Part shown: positions 27,337 to 37,689 of the stretch, in pieces
Position numbering within the stretch: the stretch's first letter is position 1
Layout of the letters: each line of letters begins with the position of its first letter
Source: Rhizobium sp. CC-YZS058
GTDB lineage: Bacteria; Pseudomonadota; Alphaproteobacteria; Rhizobiales; Rhizobiaceae
Length of the DNA: 64,000 nucleotides
Direction of reading: 5' to 3'
NCBI RefSeq assembly: GCF_034720595.1
Contig: NZ_JAYESJ010000002.1
Span: 36,370 to 100,369 of the forward strand
Notes under the pieces: generated by a model
Databases searched by the model: none
Seen by the model: only the letters and a program-made list of their open reading frames with translations
What the model was told of the DNA's origin: nothing
Made by a program: the position numbers and the translations under genes

Positions 27337-27963
27337 ATGCGCGTCGTCGCCATCAAGAACCCAAAGAGCGAGGCTGAGCACCGCCTTATTCACGAAATGC
27401 ACCGGCTTCGCGCCCGCATTTTCCGCGGTCGCCTGGCATGGACAGTTCGTTGCACCTCCGGTCTCGAAGTCGACGGTTTCGACAAGCTAAAGCCGACATA
27501 CGTCCTATGCATCGACCCTTCTGATGCAGTGATTGGATGCGCTCGGCTCCTGCCCGCGACCGGCGGCACGATGCTGGAGAAGGTTTTTCCTCAACTCCTG
27601 GAGATGGACCATCTCGCCACTCACCATCGGATGATCGAAAGCTCCCGATTTTGCGTGGATACGAACGCGGCTGCCGAGCGCGAGCAAGCGGGCCTCCACT
27701 CAGCGACACTCGCCATGTTCGCCGGCATCATCGAGTGGAGCATCCTGAACGGCTATCGAGAAATCGTCACGGCCACAGATGTCAGGCTTGAGCGTATCCT
27801 CCGTCGCGCTGGCTGGCCTCTCACCCGCCTCGGCTCACCGGCCCAGATCAACGAGACCAGAAGCGTCGCCGGACTGCTCCCCGCAGACTGGGTGAGCTTC
27901 GACCGACTTCGCCCCAGCATCTATTCGTCGAGTTTCTCACTCCATCACAAGAAAGCGGCCTGA
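27337..27963 (+). CDS. traI: Acyl-homoserine-lactone synthase TraI (LuxI family)
   Basis: A 208-residue quorum-signal synthase that makes an acyl-homoserine lactone from SAM and acyl-ACP. The family residues are visible: RARIFRGRLAW (two arginines, Phe and Trp), EVDGFD (catalytic acid pair), YVLC, GCARLLPATGG and ESSRFCVD. I chose the ATG at 27337, which has AAGGGAG upstream; an ATG at 27274 would add 21 residues with no family match. It is the first gene of the trb operon, ending 2 bp before trbB, as in Ti-type plasmids. Confidence 0.94.
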   Translation: MRVVAIKNPKSEAEHRLIHEMHRLRARIFRGRLAWTVRCTSGLEVDGFDKLKPTYVLCIDPSDAVIGCARLLPATGGTMLEKVFPQLLEMDHLATHHRMIESSRFCVDTNAAAEREQAGLHSATLAMFAGIIEWSILNGYREIVTATDVRLERILRRAGWPLTRLGSPAQINETRSVAGLLPADWVSFDRLRPSIYSSSFSLHHKKAA

Positions 27964-27965
27964 TC

Positions 27966-28937
27966 ATGCTTAGCACCCAAAACCGCTCACTCCCCCGCCT
28001 CGTCAGTAAGCTACAGAACGCTCTGGGTGACCATTTGTGCGTCGCGCTCGAAGACCCGAGCGTCGTTGAGATCATGCTCAACCCTGATGGGCGTTTGTTC
28101 ATCGAAAGGCTCGGTCATGGTATGGCTGCAGCAGGCGAGATGACACGCTCAGCCGCCGAAACCGTGATCGGGAGTGTCGCACATGTCCTGAATTCGGAGG
28201 TCGACGACGATCGCCCGATCGTGTCGGGCGAACTTCCAATCGGCGGGCACCGTTTCGAGGGATTGCTGCCACCGGTGGTTTCCGGACCATCGTTCACGAT
28301 CCGTCGTCGCGCGTCACGCCTCATCCCTCTGGATGATTACGTGGCGAGCAAGGTTATGACCGCGAAGCATGCCGAGATCATCCGCAGCGCTATCGCCTCA
28401 AAGCTCAACATCCTCGTTGCCGGTGGCACGGGCTCGGGTAAGACCACCCTCACCAACGCGATCCTGGCGGAGATCGTATCGAGCTCTCCCGATGACCGCC
28501 TCGTCATCCTGGAAGACACAGCCGAGATTCAGTGCGCCGCGGATAACGCAGTCAGCCTGCACACCAGCGATGCCGTAGACATGTCGCGTCTCCTGAAGAG
28601 CACAATGCGCCTCCGACCGGATCGGATCATAGTTGGCGAGGTCCGTGACGGCGCAGCGCTGACCATGCTGAAGGCCTGGAACACCGGGCACCCCGGAGGA
28701 GTCGCAACGATCCACTCGAACAGCGCACGCTCCGCGCTTCAGCGCCTTGAGCAGCTGACTGCCGAGGCCAGCCATCAGCCGATGCAGGCCGTTATTGGAG
28801 ACGCAGTCGATCTGATCATTTCGATCGAGCGAACCGCCAAAGGCAGGCGCATCAGCGAAATCCTTCACGTTACCCGCTTTGCAGGCGGCCAGTACCAAAC
28901 AGAACCCTATGCAGAGGAAAACCGCGATGCAGCATAA
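27966..28937 (+). CDS. trbB: Conjugal transfer ATPase TrbB (VirB11 family)
   Basis: A 323-residue hexameric traffic ATPase of the type IV secretion channel. Walker A is [10 protein letters not shown] (about residues 150-159), followed by the Asp box [10 protein letters not shown], Walker B/His box [16 protein letters not shown] and [12 protein letters not shown]. It acts on the cytoplasmic face of the mating-pair channel. It is tightly packed after traI and overlaps trbC. Confidence 0.96.
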   Translation: MLSTQNRSLPRLVSKLQNALGDHLCVALEDPSVVEIMLNPDGRLFIERLGHGMAAAGEMTRSAAETVIGSVAHVLNSEVDDDRPIVSGELPIGGHRFEGLLPPVVSGPSFTIRRRASRLIPLDDYVASKVMTAKHAEIIRSAIASKLNILVAGGTGSGKTTLTNAILAEIVSSSPDDRLVILEDTAEIQCAADNAVSLHTSDAVDMSRLLKSTMRLRPDRIIVGEVRDGAALTMLKAWNTGHPGGVATIHSNSARSALQRLEQLTAEASHQPMQAVIGDAVDLIISIERTAKGRRISEILHVTRFAGGQYQTEPYAEENRDAA

Positions 28938-29307
28938 GAGATCACTCCTGACCCTTGCCGCGATGGCCCTTTCTATCGCCTCCGCTGCGTCCCCCGCCTT
29001 CGCGAGTTCCGGCGGAAGTCTTCCGTGGGAAGGACCGCTCGAGCAGATCCAGGAATCCATCACTGGTCCGGTCGCCGGCTATATCGCACTGGCAGCAGTC
29101 GCGATTGCCGGCGGCATGCTGATCTTCGGTGGCGAGCTCAACGATTTCGCCCGCAGACTGATGTACGTCGTCCTGGTCGCCGGCATTCTGCTCGGTGCGA
29201 CGACAATCGTGGGCCTCTTCGGCGCCACCGGTGCGTCTATCGGCCTGCCAAAAGAGCAGGTCACGCAGGTCGTTTCAGACGGAGCGGGGGAGGAGGGCGC
29301 GTCGTGA
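28927..29307 (+). CDS. trbC: Conjugal transfer pilin TrbC (VirB2-like)
   Basis: A 126-residue pilin precursor. A signal sequence ending in SPAFA (about residue 26) is followed by a short polar part and two hydrophobic helices ([20 protein letters not shown] and [19 protein letters not shown]). TrbC pilins are trimmed at the C-terminus and cyclised by TraF, which is encoded at 42648-43214. The start overlaps the trbB end. Confidence 0.93.
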   Translation: MQHKRSLLTLAAMALSIASAASPAFASSGGSLPWEGPLEQIQESITGPVAGYIALAAVAIAGGMLIFGGELNDFARRLMYVVLVAGILLGATTIVGLFGATGASIGLPKEQVTQVVSDGAGEEGAS

Positions 29308-29588
29308 GCCTCCACCGCAATCGCATTCATCGCGCGCTGTCTCGTCCGAACCTTTTGATGGGCGCCGACCGCGAGCTGGTGCTGATCACCGGGCTTGCGG
29401 CCGTGATCCTGATCTTCGTCGTGTTGACGGTCTATTCGGCGCTCTTTGGCGTGGCCGTCTGGATCGTCATCGTTGGTCTACTCCGCATGATGGCCAAATC
29501 CGATCCGCTGATGCGGCAGGTCTATGCCCGTCACATTTCCTACAAGCCCCACTACCGGCCGACGGCCGCGCCGTGGCGAAGATACTGA
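29304..29588 (+). CDS. trbD: Conjugal transfer protein TrbD (VirB3-like)
   Basis: A 94-residue inner-membrane protein starting at GTG, overlapping the trbC stop by 4 bp. It has an N-terminal [18 protein letters not shown] segment typical of TrbD/VirB3, then two adjacent membrane helices ([20 protein letters not shown] onward). Works with TrbE in pilus assembly. Confidence 0.92.
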   Translation: MSLHRNRIHRALSRPNLLMGADRELVLITGLAAVILIFVVLTVYSALFGVAVWIVIVGLLRMMAKSDPLMRQVYARHISYKPHYRPTAAPWRRY

Positions 29589-29597
29589 GGTGTCCTG

Positions 29598-32054
29598 ATG
29601 GCTGCCCTCAAACGGTTCCGCGCGACCGGTCCCTCGTTCGCTGATCTCGTTCCCTATGCAGGCCTGGTCGATAACGGTGTTCTGCTTCTGAAGGACGGAA
29701 GCCTGATGGCCGGCTGGTATTTCGCGGGTCCGGACTCCGAAAGCGCCACCGACCTCGAACGCAATGAGCTGTCCCGACAGATCAATTCCATTCTGTCACG
29801 ACTGGGGACCGGATGGATGATCCAGGTCGAAGCCATCCGCGTGCCGACGGTCGACTATCCCACGCCGGACCAGTGCCATTTCCCGGATCCTGTCACCCGC
29901 GCGATCGATGCCGAGCGTAGGAGCCATTTCGGGCGGGAGCAGGGGCATTTCGAGAGCAAGCACGCGATCATTCTGACCTATCGGCCGCTCGAGTCGAAAA
30001 AGACGGCGCTCAGCAAATACATCTATTCGGACGAGGAGAGCCGGAAGAAGTCCTATGCGGACACGGTCCTGTTCGTGTTCCGCAACGCGATCCGGGAAAT
30101 CGAACAATACCTGGCTAACACCCTATCGATCGCCCGCATGCAAACCCGCGAGGTCCGCGAGAGGGGAGGGGAGCGTGTCGCACGCTATGACGATCTCCTG
30201 CAGTTCGTCCGCTTTTGCATTACGGGGGAGAGCCATCCCGTCCGGCTGCCGGAAGTACCCATGTATCTCGACTGGCTGGCGACGGCAGAGCTCGAGCATG
30301 GCCTGACGCCGAAGGTTGAGAGCCGGTTCCTTGCCGTCGTCGCTATCGATGGCCTACCAGCAGAGAGCTGGCCCGGCATCCTCAACAATCTTGACCTGAT
30401 GCCGCTGACCTACCGCTGGTCTTCCCGGTTCATTTTCCTCGATGCGGAAGAGGCGCGCCAGAAGCTCGAACGCACGCGAAAGAAGTGGCAGCAGAAGGTT
30501 CGACCATTCTTCGATCAGCTCTTTCAAACGCAAAGCAGATCGGTCGATCAGGATGCCATGACAATGGTCGCCGAGACCGAGGACGCCATCGCTCAGGCCT
30601 CGTCCCAGCTTGTCGCCTACGGCTATTACACTCCGGTCGTCATCCTGTTCGATGAGCATCGTGAAGCGTTGCAGGAAAAAGCGGAAGCCATTCGGCGACT
30701 GGTCCAGGCCGAGGGATTCGGGGCTCGCGTCGAGACCCTGAACGCGACAGATGCGTTTCTCGGCAGCCTGCCCGGGAACTGGTACGCCAATATCCGCGAG
30801 CCGCTGATCAATACCAGCAACCTGGCAGACCTCGTCCCGTTGAATTCGGTATGGTCGGGCAATCCGATGGCGCCGTGCCCGTTCTACCCGCCGAACTCGC
30901 CGCCGCTGATGCAGGTGGCCTCGGGTTCAACGCCGTTTCGCCTTAACCTGCATGTCGACGACGTCGGCCACACTCTGATCTTCGGACCGACGGGCTCGGG
31001 GAAATCAACCCTTCTCGCGCTGATCGCCGCGCAATTCCGTCGCTACGAGTTTGCGCAGATCTTTGCCTTCGACAAGGGCAACTCCCTCCTCCCACTTACA
31101 CTAGCCGCTGGCGGCGATCACTACGAGATCGGCAACGATCAGAACGGGGAGGGGAGGGCCTTGGCATTCTGCCCGCTGTTCGATCTTTCGACAGATGGCG
31201 ACCGAGCCTGGGCGACCGAATGGATCGAGATGCTCGTCGCCCTGCAGGGCGTCACCATCACGCCCGACCATCGCAATGCAATCTCACGCCAGATAGGCCT
31301 GATGGCGACGGCGCCAGGAAAATCACTGTCCGACTTCGTTAGCGGCGTGCAGATGCGCGAGATCAAGGATGCGCTCCATCACTATACCGTCGATGGCCCG
31401 ATGGGCCAGCTTCTCGACGCGGAAGAGGACGGTTTGACGCTCCGGGCGTTTCAGTGCTTCGAGATCGAGCAGCTCATGAACATGGGCGAGCGTAATCTGG
31501 TGCCCGTTCTCACCTACCTCTTTCACCGGATCGAGAAGCGGCTCGATGGCTCTCCAAGCCTCATCCTCCTCGACGAAGCCTGGCTGATGCTTGGTCATCC
31601 CGTGTTCCGCGACAAGATCCGGGAGTGGCTCAAGGTTCTCCGCAAGGCCAATTGCGCTGTTGTTCTGGCGACGCAATCCATCTCCGACGCCGAGCGCTCC
31701 GGCATTATCGATGTGCTGAAAGAATCTTGCCCGACCAAGATCTGCTTGCCGAATGGCGCCGCGCGCGAACCGGGCACGCGCGAGTTCTACGAGCGGATCG
31801 GGTTCAACGAGCGCCAGATCGAGATCGTCTCAAGCGCCATCCCCAAGCGTGAATACTACGTCGCGACTCCGGACGGCCGTCGGCTTTTCGACATGTCGCT
31901 CGGGCCGGTAGCGCTGAGCTTTGTGGGCGCATCCGGAAAGGAAGACCTGAAGCGGATCCGCGCGCTGAAGGCGGAACACGGCCAGGACTGGCCTACCCAT
32001 TGGCTTGAATCGAGAGGAGTTCACGATGCCACGTCGCACCTCAATGTCCAGTAA
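29598..32054 (+). CDS. trbE: Conjugal transfer ATPase TrbE (VirB4 family)
   Basis: An 818-residue ATPase, the largest energy unit of the mating channel. Walker A is FGPTGSGKST (about residues 461-470), Walker B is SLILLDEAWLMLG (about 650-662), and LATQSISDAERSG follows. Length is normal for TrbE. Its end overlaps the start of trbJ by 29 bp. Confidence 0.96.
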   Translation: MAALKRFRATGPSFADLVPYAGLVDNGVLLLKDGSLMAGWYFAGPDSESATDLERNELSRQINSILSRLGTGWMIQVEAIRVPTVDYPTPDQCHFPDPVTRAIDAERRSHFGREQGHFESKHAIILTYRPLESKKTALSKYIYSDEESRKKSYADTVLFVFRNAIREIEQYLANTLSIARMQTREVRERGGERVARYDDLLQFVRFCITGESHPVRLPEVPMYLDWLATAELEHGLTPKVESRFLAVVAIDGLPAESWPGILNNLDLMPLTYRWSSRFIFLDAEEARQKLERTRKKWQQKVRPFFDQLFQTQSRSVDQDAMTMVAETEDAIAQASSQLVAYGYYTPVVILFDEHREALQEKAEAIRRLVQAEGFGARVETLNATDAFLGSLPGNWYANIREPLINTSNLADLVPLNSVWSGNPMAPCPFYPPNSPPLMQVASGSTPFRLNLHVDDVGHTLIFGPTGSGKSTLLALIAAQFRRYEFAQIFAFDKGNSLLPLTLAAGGDHYEIGNDQNGEGRALAFCPLFDLSTDGDRAWATEWIEMLVALQGVTITPDHRNAISRQIGLMATAPGKSLSDFVSGVQMREIKDALHHYTVDGPMGQLLDAEEDGLTLRAFQCFEIEQLMNMGERNLVPVLTYLFHRIEKRLDGSPSLILLDEAWLMLGHPVFRDKIREWLKVLRKANCAVVLATQSISDAERSGIIDVLKESCPTKICLPNGAAREPGTREFYERIGFNERQIEIVSSAIPKREYYVATPDGRRLFDMSLGPVALSFVGASGKEDLKRIRALKAEHGQDWPTHWLESRGVHDATSHLNVQ

Positions 32055-32829
32055 CTGGATCGTCGCAACGATGACTGCGGCAATCGCGCTGTCACCGACA
32101 GCTCCCGCCCACGCTGGATCTGCAACGGGCGCTGCCACGGAATGGACGCAGCTTGCCAACAATGCGCAGCTCATCGACCTTCTGAAAAGCTCCGGCCTGC
32201 AGGTCGATAACCAGCTGACCCAGATCACGCAGCTGGCAGAGCAAATCCAAAACCAGCTGAAGATCTACGAGAATATGCTGCAGAACACGGCACAGCTCCC
32301 TGATCATATCTGGGGCCAGGTCGAGAGCGATCTCAACCGTCTGCGCAGCGTTGTCGATCAGGGGCAAAGCATCTCGTTTTCGATGGGCAATGCAGACGAT
32401 GTCCTTCAGCAGCGGTTCAAGAGCTATGCGGATCTGAAGACCAATCTGCTCAATTCTGAAACCTTCTCGAGCACCTACCAATCCTGGTCGGACACGAACC
32501 GGGACACGATCGGCAGCACGCTGAAGGCGGCGAGCCTGACAGCGGATCAGTTCGACACGGAAGAAGGCACGATGAGCTCGCTGCGATCCATGTCGGAGTC
32601 GGCCGACGGCCAGATGAAGGCCCTCCAGGTCGGACACCAGATCGCCGCCCAGCAGGTTTCCCAGATGCAGAAGCTGCGTGGTCTTGTCTCGCAGCAGATG
32701 ACGATGATGGGGACATGGCTCCAGACCGAGCAGACGGACAAGGATCTCGCGCAGGCCCGGCGTGAGAAATTCTTCAATGCCGATGTTACTACAATTCCGA
32801 GCGGCCAGAAGATGGAGCCACGCTGGTGA
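32026..32829 (+). CDS. trbJ: Conjugal transfer protein TrbJ (VirB5-like)
   Basis: A 267-residue secreted protein thought to sit at the pilus tip. The ATG at 32026 follows GAGAGGAG and gives a signal peptide ending in APAHA (about residue 30). The mature part is mostly helical and glutamine-rich (LTQITQLAEQIQNQLKIYEN). The C-terminus (EKFFNADVTTIPSGQKMEPRW) resembles that of the next gene product, TrbK. Its stop overlaps the trbK GTG. Confidence 0.93.
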   Translation: MPRRTSMSSNWIVATMTAAIALSPTAPAHAGSATGAATEWTQLANNAQLIDLLKSSGLQVDNQLTQITQLAEQIQNQLKIYENMLQNTAQLPDHIWGQVESDLNRLRSVVDQGQSISFSMGNADDVLQQRFKSYADLKTNLLNSETFSSTYQSWSDTNRDTIGSTLKAASLTADQFDTEEGTMSSLRSMSESADGQMKALQVGHQIAAQQVSQMQKLRGLVSQQMTMMGTWLQTEQTDKDLAQARREKFFNADVTTIPSGQKMEPRW

Positions 32830-33029
32830 GCCGCCCGGTCCTGATCGTCATGGCGCTGGTCATGGTCGCTGCCGCGGCTTCCGGTGCCAGCTTCTATCTC
32901 GTCCAGGTGAACGCCCCGGCAACACCCGAGATGAGCGAAGAACAACGCATCACCCGTGAGAAATTCTTCGGCACAGCCAAAGAGCTGCCGCCGATCGAGA
33001 AAGGCCAGGAGATGCGCCCGCGATGGTGA
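32826..33029 (+). CDS. trbK: Entry-exclusion protein TrbK
   Basis: A 67-residue protein starting at GTG, with an N-terminal membrane/signal helix (VLIVMALVMVAAAASGASFY) and a periplasmic tail. TrbK proteins block uptake of the same plasmid by cells that already hold it. The tail ends in EKFFGTAKELPP...GQEMRPRW, closely echoing the TrbJ C-terminus. No lipobox cysteine is visible, unlike RP4 TrbK. Confidence 0.88.
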   Translation: MSRPVLIVMALVMVAAAASGASFYLVQVNAPATPEMSEEQRITREKFFGTAKELPPIEKGQEMRPRW

Positions 33030-34201
33030 AGCGAAGTCTTGAGGACGCTTTCGTGCTCGCCGGCATAGCGTGCCTGATCCTGGCCACTCCCGCGTTCGCA
33101 CAGCAGGGACAGGTCCTGACAGAGCTTGAAAACCAGGTCTCTGCTGCCGCGAAGGGGTGGGAGACCACCATCATGGACGCGGCAAGGTCGCTGTTCTGGA
33201 TCCTTGCGGGGATCGAGGTCGGCATCGCCGCCGTCTGGCTCGCTATACAGGCCGCATCCCTTGAAAGCTGGTTCGCCGAACTCGTCCGACGGATCATGTT
33301 TATCGGCTTTTTCGCGTTCGTTCTCACCCAGGGACCAACGCTTGCGAGGGACGTCGTCAACAGTCTCTACCAGATCGGCGCGGGCGGGGGCTCTGCCTCA
33401 CCGGCCGAGGTCTTCGATGCCGGTATTCGGGTCGCATCGCAGATGTCCGAGCAGGCCAAATTCGGGGTTTTCGAGGACAATGCGCTTGCGATAGCCGCCG
33501 TGCTGGCGATGGGGGTCGTCGTTATTTGCTTCTCTCTCGTCGCCGCAATCTTCGTCGCGGTCATGGTGGAGATGTATGTAGGGCTGCTGGCCGGCATGAT
33601 TATGCTCGGCCTGGGGGGCTCGTCCTTTACGAAGGATTTTGCCGTCCGCTATCTGGTCTATGCCTTCGGCGTCGGCATGAAGCTCATGGCGCTGGTCATG
33701 ATCGCGAAAATCGGCTCCGAAGTCCTTCTCGGTCTGGCGCAAGCGCCGACAGCGGATAGCGATCAGTTCATCACGACATTGGCGATCGCCGGCATTTCAG
33801 TCGTGGTGTTTATCATCTCGATGTACGTGCCGACGATTATCCAAGGCGTCGTTCAAGGTGCGTCTGTCTCTGGCGGCATGGAAGCCATCCGCCATGGGGG
33901 GCAGACCGCATCATTTGCACTTGGCGCAGCCTCGCTGGCCGCCGGAGCCGTCGGAGCCGGAGCCGCGGCAGCACAATCCGCACGCGCGGCGGGATCCTCT
34001 GTTGCGGGGGCAGCACTTCGCGGCATGGGCGCTGGGATCGGGTCGGCAGGGAAGGCCGCCGGGTCGGCTGCCAAGGAGAAGGCGATCGGTTCGCCCGGAG
34101 CCTATGCCGGTTCGATCATGGGGCTGGCCAACGCCAAGCTCGACCAGAGCCGCACCGGTCAAGCCGGCCCCAAGACGCCACCCGAACGAAACGACAAATA
34201 A
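33023..34201 (+). CDS. trbL: Conjugal transfer protein TrbL (VirB6-like)
   Basis: A 392-residue polytopic inner-membrane protein of the channel. A signal-like start (ILATPAFAQ) is followed by several hydrophobic helices between about residues 50 and 280. A long glycine/alanine-rich tail (GAASLAAGAVGAGAAAAQS region) ends in a charged NAKLDQSRTGQAG stretch. This layout is typical of TrbL. Overlaps trbK by 7 bp. Confidence 0.95.
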   Translation: MVKRSLEDAFVLAGIACLILATPAFAQQGQVLTELENQVSAAAKGWETTIMDAARSLFWILAGIEVGIAAVWLAIQAASLESWFAELVRRIMFIGFFAFVLTQGPTLARDVVNSLYQIGAGGGSASPAEVFDAGIRVASQMSEQAKFGVFEDNALAIAAVLAMGVVVICFSLVAAIFVAVMVEMYVGLLAGMIMLGLGGSSFTKDFAVRYLVYAFGVGMKLMALVMIAKIGSEVLLGLAQAPTADSDQFITTLAIAGISVVVFIISMYVPTIIQGVVQGASVSGGMEAIRHGGQTASFALGAASLAAGAVGAGAAAAQSARAAGSSVAGAALRGMGAGIGSAGKAAGSAAKEKAIGSPGAYAGSIMGLANAKLDQSRTGQAGPKTPPERNDK

Positions 34202-34222
34202 GCATCAGAAAGGCGACAAGCG

Positions 34223-34885
34223 ATGGCAGCAAACCGGCCGCCCGACAGCCCTTACCTTGCCGCGCGGCAGGAATGGACGGAACGATATGGATCCTACGTG
34301 CAGGCCGCGCGCGCATGGCGGATCGTCGGCATTCTCGGACTATCGATGGCCGTGATCGGCTTCACCTATGCGATGTATCTCAGCACGCAGGTCAAGCTCG
34401 TGCCCTACATCGTCGAGGTCGACAAGCTCGGGACCTCTGTGACGGCCGGCTTTCCCCAGCAGATCGAATATGCCGATGCCCGGGTCGTTCGCGCGACACT
34501 CGGCAATTTCATCACGAGCCTGAAGTCGATCACGCCCGACGCGGTGGTGCAAAAGCAATATATCGACCGGACCTATGCGCTTCTCAGGACGTCCGATCCG
34601 TCGACCCAGAAAATCAATGCCTGGTTTCGCGGCAATTCGCCGTTCGAGAAGGCGAAGGCATCGACCGTCGCCATCGAAGTCAACAACATCGTGGCGCTCT
34701 CTAATCAGACCTACCAGATCGACTGGACCGAATATGAACGCGACCGCAAGGGCAAGGAGACCGGCACGCGCCGGTTTCGCGGCATCGCGACGGTTGCGCT
34801 GACCGCGCCACAGGACGAGGCGATCATCCGGCTCAACCCGATCGGTCTTTATGTCCAGGACTTCGACTGGACCGCACAGCTTTAA
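34223..34885 (+). CDS. trbF: Conjugal transfer protein TrbF (VirB8-like)
   Basis: A 220-residue inner-membrane protein with one membrane helix (about residues 35-55) and a periplasmic NTF2-like domain. It opens with [19 protein letters not shown], characteristic of TrbF, and includes [11 protein letters not shown]. VirB8-type proteins nucleate the channel across the periplasm. Confidence 0.95.
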   Translation: MAANRPPDSPYLAARQEWTERYGSYVQAARAWRIVGILGLSMAVIGFTYAMYLSTQVKLVPYIVEVDKLGTSVTAGFPQQIEYADARVVRATLGNFITSLKSITPDAVVQKQYIDRTYALLRTSDPSTQKINAWFRGNSPFEKAKASTVAIEVNNIVALSNQTYQIDWTEYERDRKGKETGTRRFRGIATVALTAPQDEAIIRLNPIGLYVQDFDWTAQL

Positions 34886-34901
34886 GGGCAGGGGAATTCA
34901 C

Positions 34902-35714
34902 ATGCACAGAACAGGATTGATCGCGGCCGTCGGCTGCATGGCCGGGCTCGTCCTTGCGGATTGCGTGATGGCGCAGAGCATGACGTCGAACGAGGTGAAG
35001 GGGACCAACATCTCGCGCAAATGGCGGGGGACGCCCGGTCTGGTGACGACCGGTCCAGACGGAAAGGTGATCTTTCTGTTCGGCGAGACCCAGCCCTCCG
35101 TCATCTGCTCACCGCTTCAGGTCTGCGATATCGAGCTGCAAGGCGGCGAGATCGTCCGCGATGTGCTTGTCGGTGACACAGTCCGCTGGAAGGTCGAGCC
35201 CGCGACATCGGGGGCAACCGGCGGGCAGGCGATCCACTTGATCGTCAAGCCATCCGAGGCGGGCCTGGTGACGTCGATGGTCGTCACGACCTCGCGGCGC
35301 ACCTATCATATCCAGCTCAAATCCCATCCCAGCCAATACATGGCCCGGATCGGTTTCGAGTACCCTGAAGATGTGTCGACCAAGCTGGCCGACATCAATA
35401 CCCGGCTTGAGACCGGCGGTATTCCGGGAGCCGCACCAGACAAGCTGAACTTCTCCTATTCGGTCAGCGGTGGCGCCTCGTGGCGGCCGAAGCGCGTCTA
35501 TTCCGACGGCACAAAGACCTATATCCAGTTCCCCCGGTCGATCTCCGGCCAGGATGCACCAGTTCTCTTCGTCGTCAGTGGCGGCCAAAACCGCATCGTC
35601 AACTACCGCATGAAGAACGACATGATGATCGTCGACTACGCCATCGACAAAGCCGTGCTCGTCTCCGGGGTTGGCTGGCGCCAGCAGAAAATTACGATCC
35701 GGCGGGGAGGCTGA
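34902..35714 (+). CDS. trbG: Conjugal transfer protein TrbG (VirB9-like)
   Basis: A 270-residue outer-membrane-core protein. The ATG at 34902 has an upstream GGGCAGGGG site and gives a signal peptide ending at about VMAQ (residue 25). The mature part has the VirB9 segments [20 protein letters not shown] and [13 protein letters not shown]. It forms part of the ring crossing the outer membrane with TrbH and TrbI. Confidence 0.95.
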   Translation: MHRTGLIAAVGCMAGLVLADCVMAQSMTSNEVKGTNISRKWRGTPGLVTTGPDGKVIFLFGETQPSVICSPLQVCDIELQGGEIVRDVLVGDTVRWKVEPATSGATGGQAIHLIVKPSEAGLVTSMVVTTSRRTYHIQLKSHPSQYMARIGFEYPEDVSTKLADINTRLETGGIPGAAPDKLNFSYSVSGGASWRPKRVYSDGTKTYIQFPRSISGQDAPVLFVVSGGQNRIVNYRMKNDMMIVDYAIDKAVLVSGVGWRQQKITIRRGG

Positions 35715-35717
35715 CCG

Positions 35718-36155
35718 ATGAAGAAAACCATCGCCGCCATCATCTTCACTGCCCTCCTTTCCGGTTGCCAGACTGCGCATGAAACACTGACTACAAGCTC
35801 CACACCGATTGCCATTACTGGCCCCACAGCAAGTGCGATCGCCGGCGATATGGCAAGCCGTCTTGCCGAACAGGTCGGCCCGGCCGGCACCACGATCCTC
35901 AAGATGGATAAGGACACCTCCGAGTATGCCGCCGCGCTCGAGGCAGCGCTGAAGGGATGGGGATACACCGTCATCACCGACAATAAGGTCGGAAAGGATC
36001 AGAAACCCGTCGAGATCGCGTGGTCGGTCGACAGCTTCGACGGACAGGTCCTGGCGCGGATCAGCACCCCGACCATCGCGCTCGGGCGCGCCTATACCGC
36101 GACATCAGCCGGCGCCACGCCAACCAGTCCGCTTTCGATCATGCAGCGAAACTGA
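35718..36155 (+). CDS. trbH: Conjugal transfer lipoprotein TrbH (VirB7-like role)
   Basis: A 145-residue lipoprotein. The signal MKKTIAAIIFTALLSGC ends in a lipobox with Cys17. TrbH anchors the outer-membrane complex, a role played by VirB7 in other systems. It sits 3 bp after trbG and 14 bp before trbI. Confidence 0.93.
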   Translation: MKKTIAAIIFTALLSGCQTAHETLTTSSTPIAITGPTASAIAGDMASRLAEQVGPAGTTILKMDKDTSEYAAALEAALKGWGYTVITDNKVGKDQKPVEIAWSVDSFDGQVLARISTPTIALGRAYTATSAGATPTSPLSIMQRN

Positions 36156-36169
36156 GGGGAGGGGAGACC

Positions 36170-37468
36170 ATGGTTCAATCGCTCCAGCTCGGCACGGCGG
36201 GCAATGCCGACGATCAACAGAGTATGCGACGCCTTAATCGCCTGCCGATCATCGTCGCGATTGTCATCATCATTCTGTTCTTCGGCGTCGTGATCGTCGG
36301 CCTGTCGTGGCGCGGTCTTTCCTTCAACCGTGGGAACGAGCTCGACACCACCTCCGCGTCGCCAGCGACAACGTTTGGCGATCAGCTGAAACGCGGGGTC
36401 TCAGACGGGATCATCGGCGAACCGGAACAGCGCGAGGTGTTTCAGCCAACGCCCGTCGTTGTCAAGCGCGAGCCAGTGAGAGAACCGGTTGTAGAGCGGC
36501 AGAATGAGGTCCGGACGGAACGGCGATCGCAACTCGAGCCGGAGGCCGAGTGGAAGGCGCGGCTGAAGCGGGAACAGGACGAGCAGATCCTTCGCGAGGC
36601 GCAGCGTCAGAGAATGGCGAGCCTCCAGGCGCGGGCGACGGCGCTCGATTCCCCGCTCAAGGTGGACGTCTCTGAGGTCCAGAAGAGCGCTTCCGAAAGC
36701 AAGACGGACGCCCGCCAACCGCTCAACGCCACGACGAACAGTGCATCCGATCTATACAGCGCTGCGATGCAGTCTGGTCTCCTCGGCCAGAACGCCGATC
36801 AAAATGGCCAGACCTCGAAGGAAGATTTTTTCAATCAGGACATCAAGGATCTTGGTTATCTGCCGAACCAGGTCGTCCCGCAGCTTTCGCCTTACGAGTT
36901 GAAGCGTGGCTCTGTTATTTTAGCGACCATGATCACGGGTCTGAACTCAGACCTTCCGGGGCGGATTTCGGCTCAAGTCAGCCAGAACGTCTATGACAGC
37001 GCCACTGGCTACCGTCTGCTCATCCCTCAGGGAGCGAAGCTGTTTGGGCGCTACGATTCCAAGGTCTCATTCGGGCAGGAGCGCGTGCTGGTCGTCTGGA
37101 CCGACCTGATCTTCCCCAACGGCTCAACACTTCAGATCGGCGGCATGTCCGGCACGGATGCCGAGGGGTATGGCGGCTTCAAGGACAAGGTCGATCGCCA
37201 TCTCTGGCGCACATTCGGGTCCGCAGCTCTCGTTGCCATCATTGGCACGGGGATCGACATGTCGATGCCGGAGAGTTCGACACTGGCCACGCAGGACACG
37301 GCTTCAGATGCTGCACGGCGAAATTTTGCCGAATCGTTCGGACGTGTCGCGGAGCAGACGATCTCGAAAAATCTCAACGTGCAGCCAACGATCCGGATTC
37401 GACCGGGCTACAAATTCAATGTGCTCGTGGATCAAGACATTATATTCCCAAGTTCTTATCGACAATAG
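36170..37468 (+). CDS. trbI: Conjugal transfer protein TrbI (VirB10-like)
   Basis: A 432-residue protein spanning both membranes. One inner-membrane helix (IIVAIVIIILFFGVVIVGL, about residues 24-42) is followed by a charged proline/arginine-rich periplasmic region and a conserved C-terminal beta barrel with YELKRGSVILATMITGLNSD and RLLIPQGAKLFGRYDS. The ATG at 36170 follows GGGGAGGGGAG. Last gene of the trb operon. Confidence 0.95.
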   Translation: MVQSLQLGTAGNADDQQSMRRLNRLPIIVAIVIIILFFGVVIVGLSWRGLSFNRGNELDTTSASPATTFGDQLKRGVSDGIIGEPEQREVFQPTPVVVKREPVREPVVERQNEVRTERRSQLEPEAEWKARLKREQDEQILREAQRQRMASLQARATALDSPLKVDVSEVQKSASESKTDARQPLNATTNSASDLYSAAMQSGLLGQNADQNGQTSKEDFFNQDIKDLGYLPNQVVPQLSPYELKRGSVILATMITGLNSDLPGRISAQVSQNVYDSATGYRLLIPQGAKLFGRYDSKVSFGQERVLVVWTDLIFPNGSTLQIGGMSGTDAEGYGGFKDKVDRHLWRTFGSAALVAIIGTGIDMSMPESSTLATQDTASDAARRNFAESFGRVAEQTISKNLNVQPTIRIRPGYKFNVLVDQDIIFPSSYRQ

Positions 37469-37689
37469 AACCGACCTTGGCGCAACCTGGTCATCGGGCA
37501 GGTAATTGAAACGAAGCGACATAATACAATCTTGCGTGGGTAATTTCTTTCTCTTAATAGTCAACTTTAGGCGAGCGCGATCGTGTGCTTCGCCTTTGTT
37601 TTGGAGCGACCGGACCCTCGACAAGGGGTACTGCCACATATGATTGCAACCCTGTTGCGCTCATATCCTCACGAATAGGAGGCCTTGAA

